A DNA stretch of 64,000 bases from Globomyces pollinis-pini (GCA_025399215.1 MU621090.1:62001-126000); one strand, 5' to 3'. Positions 48,492-59,660 are shown, counted from the stretch's first letter. The notes: generated from the letters alone by a model not told the origin. A program made the numbers and translations.

Positions 48492-49753
48492 CTAATAGTA
48501 AATAGTTCGAGTAAGATGGATTGGCAAGTGTGCCATACTTTCTGATTGCTCTTTCGCAATATCCCATAAATAGAAGTCCAATATAATTGCATTCAAATCT
48601 CCTGATTTGATTGTATACACATCGGGATTCAAGTCTATTTTTGATTTAATAATGCCTACTAAAAGTTCAACCACGTGTATGGAAGCAGCTCGAATTTCAA
48701 TCTCGTATGGATGTCCTCGTTGAAGCATATTCTCGGAATTGAGTTGTACATCAGAATCAATGGAACGATGATATTGTTCGTGTTTTTGTAACGTTGACAT
48801 TAGATCTGGTAAATACTCCAGTACTTTAAAGTATAGCAAGGCCTGCAACTATTAATTGAAGTTATGAACAAACCTGTGGAACACGATAGTCTGCAAACAT
48901 GGTGATTGTTGATATGTCGTTAAACGTTCCAAATGTTCCACCTTCAAAACCTAGAAATTACACCAAGAGATGATACAAGCCCATAAATCTGCAACCAATA
49001 TCTGTACCCTTTTATGGAAGGATACGATAACTCCATGGTACAACAATGAATCGTCAAAAATGTGTCCAAAGTTACTGATGATTAAATTGATCAATTCTTG
49101 TGCACTTCCATTGCATTGTCGGATACAGTTCACAAAACTTCCATTGAATTTCTAAACAAATATCAATCAGGGTAAAAGCTTTACTGTGACTAATATGTTT
49201 CCAGCTTCTTGTAATAGTTGAATTCTTAAATCAATTAAAGGCATCTCATCATATTCATTATAATCATCAGGCCTTAGGGCATGTTTAAGTTCCTCTGTTG
49301 TTGCAGTTGCATAATAAGATGGGGAAGTGATCGGAATGCCTTCTAATAAGCACCTCTGAATTGTAGCACATAAAGACCAATATCCAGTATATGGTACACC
49401 ATTAAATGTTACTGTGAATCGTTTTTTGGGACTTCTTTCATTCCAGAATGAAAAGTTCAATAAATCAATCAAGAAAATCCAATCGACTGTTGATTCATCA
49501 TTAGTTTGTGGGTGTAAATTGTGCTGCTTCCAAGTCTTTTGACTATATTGCTTTTCTGATATTTTATCCAATAACTAGAAACTGTTTAATTGTCAAAGAA
49601 TATTAAGGTTTTCAAGATGAAGTGTCCAAGAAATTGATAATATACAAAACTTACCAAATCTGCAGCAGCTTCTAAATTCTCTGATACAATTCGAACGTTT
49701 TCCATTTTTGAAGTGACCCACTCAGCGCTCTGTTTAACATTCATTCTTTCCAT
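48492..49753 (-). CDS. QNG1: queuosine 5'-phosphate N-glycosylase/hydrolase (DUF2419)
   Basis: Releases queuine base from queuosine 5'-monophosphate so it can be reused by tRNA-guanine transglycosylase. About 340 residues, family length. It starts MERMNVKQSAEWVTSKMENV; an unusually long intron (about 80 nt) follows AAADL. Signatures: VDWIFLIDLLNFSFW (active-site Asp and aromatic cluster), FNGVPYTGYWSLCATIQRCL, EYDEMPLIDLRIQLLQEAG, FADYRVPQ, and HPYEIEIRAASIHVVELLVG. These are the conserved blocks of the Qng1/C9orf64 family. It is head-to-head with the TGT gene, 43 bp between ATGs, which supports the salvage role. Confidence 0.9.
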
Positions 49754-49796
49754 CTTTTTAATCCTTAATAATTTTTATAAATTTCAATGAAATTCA
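49754..49796. promoter_or_regulatory. 43-bp shared bidirectional promoter/5'UTR region of QNG1 and TGT
   Basis: The whole interval between the two divergent start codons is 43 bp of almost pure A/T. Any core promoter and 5' leaders for both genes must lie here or inside the opposite reading frame, so the pair is probably co-regulated. TGT could instead start at a later in-frame ATG (49833), which would lengthen the interval to 79 bp. Confidence 0.6.
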
Positions 49797-51205
49797 ATGG
49801 ACCAAAACAAAAAAAAATTATACCAAAAAATTAATATGAAGGCCGATAAAAGCACCTTGATATTCAAGATACAAGCAAATTGTTCAACTTCAAAAGCCAG
49901 AACTGCAGATATGCAACTACCTCACCATTTGGTTCCTACCCCGATATTCATGCCAGTCGGAACTTCAGGATGTATGAAAGGTGTAACAACAGAACAGTTG
50001 GAAGAACTAGATTGCCCTTTAATTTTGGGAAATACTTATCATCTGGCATTACAGCCTGGGAAGGATTTACTGAATGAAGTGGGTGGTTTACATCGATTTA
50101 TGAATTGGCAAAGAGCCATGTTGACTGACAGGTTTCCTTTCGCTTTTTTTAACAGTTAGCGGTGGTTTTCAAATGGTGTCTCTGTTAAAGTTCTCTGAAA
50201 TAACTGAGGATGGTGTGAAGTTTTTGTCTCCATTTGATGGTGTGACTGAAACTATCTTGACACCAGAACATTCCATGGAAATACAAAATGCAATCGAAGC
50301 CGATATTTTAATGCAATTGGATGACGTTGTGTCTTCCTTAGTCACTGGTCCCAGAGTGGGTAAATATTATAATTTTGTCTAATACAGTAGAGGAGGCAAT
50401 GTGGAGATCGATTCGATGGTTAGATAGATGCTTTGAAGCTCATGCAAAACCGTCCAAACAAAACCTTTTTCCAATCATTCAAGGTGGATTGGATTTGAGA
50501 TTAAGGAAGATTTGTGTTGAAGAAATGGTCAAACGAGATGCTAATGGATGTATTTAAATGGATTTATTATTAATTATAGATGCTATCGGTGGACTAAGTG
50601 GAGGTGAATCAAAAGATCAATTTTGGAGAGTCGTCTCTGCTTGCACCGATATGTTACCGAAAGATAAACCAAGATATTGCATGGGTGTTGGGTAACAAAT
50701 CTAGTGTCTCATCAATAGTTATGCAGAAGATTTGGTGGTATGCTCGGCCTTGGGGGTAGATATGTATGATTGTGTATTTCCTACAAGAACTGCCAGATTT
50801 GGAAATGCACTTACTCGTAGAGGAGGATTAAAACTCCGACATCAAGATTATGAATCTGATCACACCCCAATCGAGGCGGAATGCAGTTGCTACACTTGTA
50901 AAACACATACTAAGAGTTATGTTTCTCGACTGATTAGACAACGAGAGACCGTTGGATGTCATCTGATTTCAATACATAACCTGGCATTTCAAATGAGGTT
51001 AATGGAAGACATTAGACAATCAATTAAACAAGATAAATTCCCAGAATTTGTTCAATCCTTCATGAGAACTTATTATCATGAACGTAAAGGGCAGATGCTG
51101 GTTGACGAAGAAAACAAAGATGATCCAGGAAAAGCAATTGGGCCTGACGGATATCCAATCTGGATTACTAATGCCTTAAATAGTGTTGGTATTAATTTAA
51201 TATAA
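49797..51205 (+). CDS. QTRT1: queuine tRNA-ribosyltransferase catalytic subunit
   Basis: Exchanges guanine-34 for queuine in GUN-anticodon tRNAs. About 420 residues over five or six exons. Blocks: [52 protein letters not shown], then [14 protein letters not shown] and [20 protein letters not shown]. The catalytic block is [20 protein letters not shown], with the nucleophilic Asp. The zinc site is [13 protein letters not shown]...IHN (three Cys plus His). The GLSGGE sequence is the eukaryotic QTRT1 type rather than the QTRT2 partner, which is not seen in this window. In eukaryotes the enzyme works as a QTRT1-QTRT2 heterodimer on cytosolic and mitochondrial tRNAs. Confidence 0.95.
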
Positions 51206-51374
51206 TGTAGTACGCGTTAAATCGAACCCAACATATATTACATCTATTAACTAGTCATATTCCTCTGCTAATAAGTTACTTTGCCAAATTGTATGATGGA
51301 AATTTTACAATTCCATCAAGTGACAGACCAATTATTTTTCATATCGGACACTGCATTTTCTTTAACTTGAAGTA

Positions 51375-52069
51375 ATGATAGGAAATCAAGCCAATCCTAC
51401 AATAGGAAGACTAGAAGTCATAATGGGTAACGCAACGAAGATTTAAACTTAGGATGTATGTTTTCTGGAAAATCTACCGAATTGATATCTCGGATAAGAA
51501 AACATAAGATTATTGAATCCAAATTTATGTATACATGAAATCATTTGATTACGATAGGGTGATTAATCATTCGCATGATACTCGATATGGATCATCCAAT
51601 CAAATCTGTTCACATAACCAAGATAAAGAGATCTCCTATTCCTCATCAAAACTAATGCCTTTCTTATCTCATGAAGAATATCATGTTTCCAATGTCATTT
51701 TTATAGAAGAAGGTCAATTTTTTCCAGATTTATTGGAATTTGTTAAAGTTGCAGTTGATCAGGATTGTAAAACATTAATTGTATGTGGATTAGATGGTGA
51801 TTTTCAACGACAACCTATTGGACAGATGCTAGATTTAATTCCTTTGGCTGATTCGTATCTTTTTGTATCAACTCATCTTTTTTAGTGTTGACAAATTAAA
51901 GGCTTTATGCGCTATTTGTAAGAATGGTACCGAAGGATTGTTTTCTTTACGGAAAATTGCATGTATGGATGTAGAGGTATGTGTCTTAATTCTTAATAGT
52001 GTATAGGTGATTGGGGGTCTGGACACCTACTTGCCTGTATGTAGATCTCATTACTTAAACTTGGCTTGA
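51375..52069 (+). CDS. TK1: TK1-type thymidine kinase
   Basis: Phosphorylates salvaged thymidine to dTMP. About 200 residues and five exons. It starts MIGNQANPTIGRLEVIMG; a 26-nt intron joins this to CMFSGKSTELISRIRKHK (P-loop). A 29-nt intron then restores VINHSHDTRYGSSNQICSHN, the TK1 HDTRY-type block. Next are NVIFIEEGQFFPDLLEFVKV (Walker B/catalytic Glu), LIVCGLDGDFQRQPIGQMLD, a zinc-finger knuckle CAICKNGTEG, and GGLDTYLPVCRSHYLNLA (lasso plus second Cys/His pair). Type II thymidine kinases are missing from most Dikarya, so this fits an early branch. Confidence 0.92.
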
Positions 52070-52340
52070 GTTCAATCACATACTTTTGGAAATAATAAAA
52101 TACTAATTGGGTGAATAAGATAAAGTTGTTACATTTTAGAATTTATTGTATACAAGAGTTATTTATATACATGGTAAGCGACTATGGTTACGTGTATTAC
52201 GAACAGCAAAGTTTGTAAATGCACTCCTTCAAGGTACATTTGAATTAAAGAAACAATGATAACATATAATACACCAAAAATATTTTATTGTACGATTAAC
52301 AATTAAACAACATCTACAACTATTTTTTTAAACATCTTCA

Positions 52341-53525
52341 TCAACTATAATATGCGTTCGTGTCATAATTCTGTGTTCTATCCATCATAGGATTAGTCTT
52401 GACATACTGAGAAGTACGCCAGTCGTATGTATCAACAGGCAATTGGTTTTGTGGATCAATTTGTCTTTTCACCATTCTTTGAGGATTTACATGCGTTGGT
52501 GGTGGATTCCATGAATTTGCATTTGGTATATATGAAGCATTCACATAATATCGCTCAGGTGTGTCAGGAGGAGTAGCAAGTATTTCACCTTGTCCAGTAT
52601 GACTGTCTGTATAAAATGATTGATTTTGATAACGATTGTTTTTTTGGTATTGTATTTGATTTACAGTATGTGGTTCTGAATACATGGATGGACTAGCCAC
52701 CATCGACGATTGATATGGCCCAACAGCAGGTATGCGAAGCATCAGATCAGGACGAGTCTGGTTAGTCATATTTGTAGTTTTAACATATGGAAATTGTGTT
52801 GTAGGAGGAGAAGTAGTGGTAGGGGAAGGTAAGTGAGAAGATAACATATTGCCATTGTTGGATTGTGGTTGAAACGACTGAAGTTTAGGGTCAACCATGG
52901 CAGAAGATCTATCAACCGATGAGTAGTAGTATGTATCAGTTGGTTCAGCGGGTCGCTGTTGTTCATCTTGTGAAGCTTGTTGTTCTAAAAACTTTGATCG
53001 AAGTAAAAACTGTTCATATGTTTGCTTGCTTTGTTTTTTCTTCATTGATTCCAAAATATAATCCAGATACTTTCTTGAGGTTCCAGTTTTAATGATTGTT
53101 TTATCAATATCCCCATCAAAATCAACCAAATACCGGACTTTGTCCAATACTCCGTATCTGTAAGCCAAATGTTTTCCAACTCTTAATGAAACCCTACAAC
53201 AATTAAAAACTATTCTTGAATTGAGTGTAGACAAAATAAGGTATCGCGTGTAGAGATAGTTTACTTACCAAGTACCTTGGAATTTTGAATATCCGCCTTG
53301 AACTTTAAAGTATTGAACATCACTGACCATCACTTCGGTTTCTAGGATTTTGGTTCGTTTACTTTTCGACATTCCAGCAATGGTAAGAATTGTTGTAGCA
53401 TTTACAAATCCGTTAGATATCTGTCGCATGAACAGTAACTTTCCCACTTGTAACTCAAACACTGGGGTTTGTGAATAAATTGCAGAATATATTCTAGGCC
53501 TTCTGTCATACTGTTGTGATGTCAT
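52341..53525 (-). CDS. APSES/KilA-N DNA-binding transcription factor (Mbp1/Swi4-like)
   Basis: About 385 residues in two exons. It starts MTSQQYDRRPRIYSAIYSQT. The APSES domain spans roughly residues 10-115: IYSQTPVFELQVGKLLFMRQ, FVNATTILTIAGMSKSKRTK, VQGGYSKFQGTWVSLRVGKH, then LAYRYGVLDKVRYLVDFDGD. GGYSKFQGTW is the DNA-binding wing seen in SBF/MBF subunits. After the domain comes a short basic stretch (MKKKQSKQTYEQFLLRSKFL) and a long Gln/Asn/Pro-rich disordered tail. No ankyrin repeats are present, unlike Mbp1/Swi4, so it is closer in layout to StuA/short APSES proteins. Probable role: cell-cycle or developmental transcription. Confidence 0.88.
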
Positions 53526-54653
53526 TGATATACGAATTTATAATATTTTATGAATCAGTATCTACAAATAGATTTAAGATTAATCCTTTCTCAACAATGA
53601 CGTCAAAGAATTCTACATTTATAGTGATTAGGAGGGGCACATTGAACCCAAGGTTGCCACGCTGGGAACCACGAAAGTCCCTGATCTACTCGGGATCATG
53701 ATGAAAAAAGTTGTTGAAAATTGAGGTGTGGGTTATGAAATTGAATGTCCCGCCTCTCATTTAGTATGGATAATGAGAAGGTAATGGTCGCAGTTTGAGT
53801 GTTATGTTACTGCACGCTTTTTTTTGGCCTACATCACATTCAGTCTTCTTATCCAAGAATTTAAATTTTGGATTTGTAAAGAATAGATAGTGATGTATTT
53901 GGTAATAGTAACACCATATTTTAACAACCAATTTGGTTAGGTCGGGGAATTTGGATTTGGTCGTTGATAAAATGAAACTGATCACGAAAATATGTTTGTG
54001 CAACACCTTCAATTGATAGTTGAAATCGACCCTTTCGCAACAGTAAGACTTAAGATACAATTCAATTCAATTATTGATCAATTGAAAATCAAAAAGAACT
54101 TGAATCCCTCAACTCTTGGTTTGGAACGGGACCAATCCCAGAAAATAGTACAACGGTGGTTTCAGGATCACATTCTTATGTGATTAAATGATCTTTTCCA
54201 TCTTCGCTGCATGTCAACCAGGAGCCCGTTTTGACATGCTGACATAAAGGGAATCCCTTCATCAGAAAAACTTTTACTAAACTTGTTTTTCGTAAGTTCC
54301 TTAAGTGTAGTGGTTGAATGCTTCTTGGACATTCTTCCAAAATGTACAAACTTAAATGTTTACCTTCTTTGGCACACACATGCCACTGTACATAATTCAC
54401 CCTTGAAACAATTGGCAAACCCACTAGATGCTTCTGATATACAGATGGTCACCCACATGCGTTAACAGTTAGAGTAAGATTCATCATGATTTTAGGGAGC
54501 ATTAAACCCCGATTCAAAACAACTTTAATCAAATCAGTATGCCCCCTTTTTTGTCAGATCTAATCAAACACACTATATACTGTAATAATTCAATGTATTT
54601 GGTAGTTTATGAGTTAAATTACTAAGAGTACTAATCCATGAAATGAATTCTGA
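53526..54653. other. 1.1-kb gene-poor stretch
   Basis: No recognised gene. The best candidate is a minus-strand frame at 54176-54424 (listed separately). Other frames (minus 53761-54060, plus 53992-54183) overlap one another and show no family motif. The stretch holds a short GC-rich patch near 53640-53700. It may be intergenic, or a decayed gene. Confidence 0.4.
54176..54424 (-). CDS. uncharacterised Cys/His-containing small ORF
   Basis: 82 codons or more, with six spaced Cys/His pairs (WHVCAKEGKHLSLYILEECP, then FPLCQHVKTGSWLTCSEDGK). A potential upstream exon (MNLTLTVNACG, from about 54487) joins over a 19-nt GT...AG interval into the same frame, which would give about 96 residues. The Cys/His spacing suggests metal binding, but no family was recognised, and chance cannot be excluded. 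Confidence 0.3.
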   Translation of the reverse strand: MGLPIVSRVNYVQWHVCAKEGKHLSLYILEECPRSIQPLHLRNLRKTSLVKVFLMKGFPLCQHVKTGSWLTCSEDGKDHLIT

Positions 54654-55005
54654 TTATAATGATCCTTGTTGATGCATTTTCATCAAATATTCCTGACTTG
54701 CTGATTGAGCTCTTTCAAAGTATTGCCATTCCTTCAAAATACAATTTTTAAAACAACCAATCTAGATTTAATCAATATCAAATTAATTGTATACTTCTGA
54801 ATCATTCATTTTTCCACTTAAAAAGGAAGTGACACATTTATCATAACAACCTACAAACCATTAAAGGATGATTTCTACCTGTCAACATTTTAGCCATTTG
54901 TCTAGCAATTTCTTGTTCCTACAATCAATTTAATTGTTTTTTCTAAACCTCTCTGATTTGTGAGAATTCCATCAATTCTTTTTGATCCTTGTAACTGAGT
55001 GACAT
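54654..55005 (-). CDS. small Tim family mitochondrial intermembrane-space chaperone
   Basis: Four exons of about 57-110 nt separated by introns of about 28-33 nt, so no single frame exceeds 40 codons. Joined reading: MSLSYKDQKELMEFSQIREE, then EIARQMAKMLTGCYDKCVTS, FLSGKMNDSEIGCFKNCILK, EWQYFERAQSASQEYLMKMH, and QQGSL before TAA. This is 85-90 residues with twin CX3C motifs (CYDKC, CFKNC) 15 residues apart, flanked by two helices: the Tim8/9/10/13 fold. It carries hydrophobic precursors across the intermembrane space and is imported by Mia40. Which subunit it is (Tim8, 9, 10, 12 or 13) is not resolved. Confidence 0.82.
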
Positions 55006-55355
55006 TAAAAATTGTTTGAGAAAAAAATTCAATCTTTAGAATGGTTTTGGAGAAAGAAACTTGAACTGACACTCCTAAGGAATTGATACTGGAATTACAT
55101 TTTATTAATCCTAAACAAACTGCTTCATCAATTACTCGGGTAAAAATTGTGTTATTGAGAGCTTTTACTGGACATTAAACACATTTACCTGAAATTACCC
55201 TCAACAGAGTCAACCTAACCGAGACAATTTCTTTTATCTAGTCCAGTTGTTTGATTCATCCAGAACATTCTGATCTGTACTGAAACAATGAGGAGTATGA
55301 GTCACGTTATATTGAATGTCTATAAATACCAAACAAAATCTCTTCATAATTTACC
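55006..55355. other. 350-bp region with an unexplained minus-strand open frame
   Basis: A minus-strand frame is open from about 55180 to 54895, overlapping the first exon of the small-Tim gene in another frame. It reads LNNTIFTRVIDEAVCLGLIK, then CNSSINSLGVSVQVSF. A possible short exon lies upstream across a 21-nt GT...AG interval. No family was recognised. The remaining sequence looks intergenic. Confidence 0.35.
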
Positions 55356-55793
55356 ATGACTCAGTGTATTTCAACTGATCTAGTCGCAAATAATCAAACA
55401 GTATCAAAAGAACTGTTAGTACGTAGTAATTTTAATGATTTGAAATCTTCTACTTTGTATTTAAAGTCATTTTGTTTTGCTAAACACTTGGACATTCAAC
55501 TCCCACTAGAATCTGTCTTGAACTTTTATTCCAAACTAGTTCATCCCAGTTTAAAATACTTCAATTCCATAATGGAATTCAATGATCATCATAATGATAA
55601 ATTTGCTTTAAAATATTGTATTCATTATCTATTAGAAAATGATGATGATTATGATGAACTTGAAGTACTCTTTCAGTTTCTACACCAATACCGTTTTGGA
55701 CCTACCTTAAAACAACAAATGGTTTTCTTGGCACTCTTGGAAAGAGTGCAACAACTAGTCCGACAACAATATGATCCTCAACATCATTCATAA
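55356..55793 (+). CDS. orphan 145-residue protein
   Basis: Single open frame, MTQCISTDLVANNQTVSKEL to QQYDPQHHS, with no visible intron. It is predicted to be mostly helical, with an acidic DDDYDELEVLFQFLHQYRF segment and a Gln/Arg-rich C-terminal helix. No signal peptide or membrane helix. Composition matches neighbouring genes, so it is probably real. Function unknown. Confidence 0.5.
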   Translation: MTQCISTDLVANNQTVSKELLVRSNFNDLKSSTLYLKSFCFAKHLDIQLPLESVLNFYSKLVHPSLKYFNSIMEFNDHHNDKFALKYCIHYLLENDDDYDELEVLFQFLHQYRFGPTLKQQMVFLALLERVQQLVRQQYDPQHHS

Positions 55794-55956
55794 ATGTATC
55801 CGTTCAATCGTCTTGTATTCTTTCTCTTAATTAATAAAACTTAGTTCTTATCATTTCAATTCTCCCATTAACTTTACAGTTTCCATTAACTTGATTCCTT
55901 AGTTTCCAGTAACTTTAATCCTTAGTTTCTGACTGAATGGAAAAAAAATTCTTCTG

Positions 55957-56532
55957 ATGAAATTTAAAAACATTTCAATCTACATTTACCAACAACAGGA
56001 TTGGTTAGATCCGGAAACTATATTTCCTTTGTGTAAAGCATTTCAATCAAATCCTAAAGAATTTCTTATTTTACTCAACTCAAATTTTCCTACTTCAATT
56101 TATTCAATCAAACAAATTCAAATTGTAAAGGATATTATCAATTATTTTGTTACTGAAAACTCTCAATTTGATCTGGAGTTATATAGAAAGCAAATTCAAA
56201 TATTCGATATTAACTTGGGTGATGAGATCGACCCTGCTTTTGAAATGATTGATCCTAAAGGTATGAATACCTTAAATTTGATATCTTAGAATCTTCATTA
56301 CAAGGTCCAAAAAAATCGTTATCAGAAATTCAGTTTGGTTCAACTGATGTGACTTCATTACAACTAAGTCATCGTAACCTCTCATTTTCAAAAAATGCTT
56401 TCCAAGGGAAATCTGATCCTATCATTCATTATTCAAGCGAATATTTGTTTTTGGCAAATCGTAAGTCTTTCTTTACTCAAATTCTCTTTAGATTGGAATT
56501 CATCCACTTTAAATAGTAAGATTTGGAGGTAA
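55957..56532 (+). CDS. orphan spliced protein of about 175 residues
   Basis: An exon with DWLDPETIFPLCKAFQSNPK and NYFVTENSQFDLELYRKQIQ joins over a 29-nt intron (after MIDPKG) to ESSLQGPKKSLSEIQFGSTD, and over a 31-nt intron (56461-56491) to HWNSSTLNSKIWR and TAA at 56530-56532. The start may lie upstream, since TTACCAACAACAG just before DWL could be an acceptor. Two helix-rich halves are seen, but no known domain. It is convergent with the phosphatidylserine decarboxylase gene. Confidence 0.5.
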
Positions 56533-56645
56533 GAAATTCAAAGATAATAATTTCTTTAGTCCTTCAATTGTTAAATACAATTAATCTTCACTAATAAAAT
56601 AAATTACTCGCATATACTTATATTAGTCTGAACTTTGTCAAAATT

Positions 56646-59600
56646 TCATCCTTCAAGTGATGTACTCTTTCCAATTGAATTTCCAACTTTTAAATATGTT
56701 TCAAGGCCACTCTCACTGTTATCTAACAGATCTTGATCAAACTTGATTCTTCCTCGTTGAAATAATAATATCACTGTACTTCCACCAAATTGAAAATAAC
56801 TAGTTTTAAATAATAAAAATGCTTTACCCATGCTCATCCAATCGCTTCACTGATTGGCCTTCTTCATTACTAAAGAATGTTAATTTTAATGAGTAAAATA
56901 CGTGATTACAATAGACCCAATCAACATTGCACCAACAGTTATGTACACCACTTTTCCAAAAATTGCAGACTCCAAAACTGTAATTGCTCGTACATTTTCA
57001 GAATATACATCAACAATAGTTCGAATTGCCATCTACAGTAAGTTATCATGAAGAGCTGTTACTGGATTGACAGTAAAATGTGAACCTTCTATTGTTTTAA
57101 TTGACTTAATAACTCCATCAATGGGTATATGAATGCGGTGATAATCTAACATTTAATACATTGTAGATAAACCATGTGGAGCAAGTCGAAAAATTGCAAT
57201 AGAGGCACCATTAAACCTATCTGCAAGGATTTCATCATCTAACAAGGAAGAGAGATTAAACCTTGTCCCCTTTATCCAGAACTCTGTTGCAATATCGATA
57301 CTTTCAAAACACACTGTTCTAGCATCTGCAGGAGACACAACCACTTTCTAGACAATTAAAACAAGAAAGAGTAAATACAGGGTCTGGGGTTGCCAAGTAT
57401 CGAGCATCTGGCTTTAATTTACGATACGAAAATGAATTAAAGTTTGGAAAGGCTTCCAATGGCTCTAAAACTATACCAATTAAAACTTTTGAGTACCTTC
57501 ATCTAGATCAATATTATGATAGGCAATAAATGGCAATATGTACGATTTGCTAGATGGGGAATCAAACTTTTCACCTTGCTTTTTCGCTACAAATTAAAAA
57601 AAATTGAAGTTACTCAAATTCGCAAGTAATCGCTTGATATTATTTACTTCAACTGTTTTGATGAGAAACATTAACAAACCATGGGATCTTGACCCTGCAA
57701 CTTGATAGAGCAACCGTATTCCTAGACGCACGTATGTTGGAATATTCTCTTTAACCAATTGCCCAGTCTAAAGAGTTATAAAATAGTATCTTACAGCTCT
57801 ATCTTGATAAATCATCGAAGAAGCTTTTTTTCCAATATTCAACCCTTTGAAATTGACGTAACGAGACACTTTAGCAAACCATTCAATCGAAGCTGATTGC
57901 GCAGACAGAAATCCCCCCTTTGCTTTTAACAGTGAGTATGTTAAAACACAAACCTAGTAGATCTAGTGTATCGTACTCGTGTGAACATAACCCAAGATGA
58001 GATACAACATCAAAATCACCACGAAAATCAAAAGCCTTTTTACAAATTGGACATTTTTGCATTTGAGTCAATCTTTCCACTTCAATTTCACTTTCATAAT
58101 AAGCACTATCCAGACTTGATTCCAAAATAGAGCAAATCTCCGATAACGTCAACAAATCATCAGATTTCTTGTTTACATTACGAAACATTTGGTTGATTGT
58201 ATAGGGCGAGAAATTAGATTCAATTAAATCCAAAACTGTTGTTAATGCAACTTTATCAATGACTAATTCATTCTTGTTCGGTTCTCGATAAGAATAATTA
58301 AAAAAGAGTTTAAACCAAAAATTTCTACGCAACTCTAGATGAATGTTGAGCAATACATTATAATCACCTATACATGGAACATAATGGTATCTGATATTTA
58401 GGGTCGGTTTGGCTACTGACTGTCCATTCTAAGAGTTACAAAACGATCCAATTACCACTGGAATCATATCGATTTTATGGTTCAGCATGGGGTAAACAGT
58501 TGGGCCAAATTTGTTTTGCTTTACATTCTTATAAGATTGTAAATAGGTCTTTAAATCAGTTCTTGCCTCACAAATATCATTATTTTTATGATACTTTTCA
58601 TAATCCAATATTTTCCAGTGCATTGACAAGTCTGATACTAAATCTGCCTCCTTAATATGTAGGTATACATTCTGATTCCAATCTGGGTTTAGAGTATGTC
58701 TTAAAGCTTTTGTTCTATAAGTCGTTGTCCTTTGATTAAGTTAAAAGATATTTACCCAAATGAAATGACTACAAACGGATCACAATTAAACTCATTTAAC
58801 TGACGATCCCAAGTTTCATCGGGCAAATTTCTTGCATTTAATATCTCTATAATAAGGATCCCAATTGTATCATTATGTGGCATCATAGTTGGCGTTTTAA
58901 CGTTATATTGAACACTCGGAATAGCATGAAATTGATCCGTTGAACCAGCTACAGCGTTAAATCCAGTATCCGTTTCATCTTCTGGGTCGACCATATGAAA
59001 GTGATGATTAAAATACAAATCTACGATTTAAAACAGATTGATATTAACCATCAGCGGGATCTTCAGATGCAATCAATGTCGCGTTATGAGTTCCATGGAA
59101 ATTCATCAACATTTCTTTGACAGATGGGTCTAATTGCCCAACAAATGCAAACTGTACCAATATATCACCCAAAACAACTTGTTTGGGAGTCAATGCTAAC
59201 GTTTTTAAAAATAAAATATCCTAACCTAGTAATGGATGCCATCTTGGTTCATTTTGAGGATGATCAAAATCATATTGATTTTGTAATATGATTTCGGATA
59301 TTGGTAAGCTAAAATAACCCAAAAATTCACTCTTGAATAAATCTTTATGATGGACAGAGATAGATAGAGATTCTAGATATTAATGAGATCACATTTTATC
59401 CCAAACCTTCCATAGATTGATGTTGTATTTCTCTAAAAAATCAATGATTGATTGAATACAGTCTAAACTCGGCATCCCATTGTGGAGATAAGGTTTTTGT
59501 GAGTATTTTAGTCTTTAATTTTGTAGATCCCAACTTCAATAGTGCATATGGATCTGAAGTCGAATCTTTAGCTTTTCCTTCCAATCCTCTTGCTTTAATA

Positions 59601-59660
59601 ACTAAACAATTAAAACCGCGACGACCATTTACTTCTAACTTTAAGTGAAGCAGCTTTCAT
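56646..59660 (-). CDS. PSD2: phosphatidylserine decarboxylase, C2/EF-hand type (Psd2-like)
   Basis: Makes phosphatidylethanolamine from phosphatidylserine. About 880 residues, many exons. I chose the ATG at 59660: exon 1 (MKAASLKVR) joins over a 33-nt intron to [20 protein letters not shown], the first C2 domain. A second C2 domain follows ([30 protein letters not shown]), then an EF-hand-like part ([20 protein letters not shown]) and a zinc knuckle [20 protein letters not shown]. The catalytic domain holds [40 protein letters not shown], and [20 protein letters not shown], where GST is the self-cleavage site that forms the pyruvoyl group. C2 domains suggest Golgi/endosome or ER-contact localisation, not mitochondrial Psd1. 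Confidence 0.92.

Noticed and set aside
49880..50077. Second plus-strand frame inside the TGT gene
   Set aside because: Shifted shadow of the TGT N-terminal exon.
55081..55180. MutL/MLH3-like ATPase fragment
   Set aside because: Only a vague resemblance of DEAVCLGLIKCNSSI to the MutL Asn/Asp motif; no DNG or GYRGEAL motifs follow.
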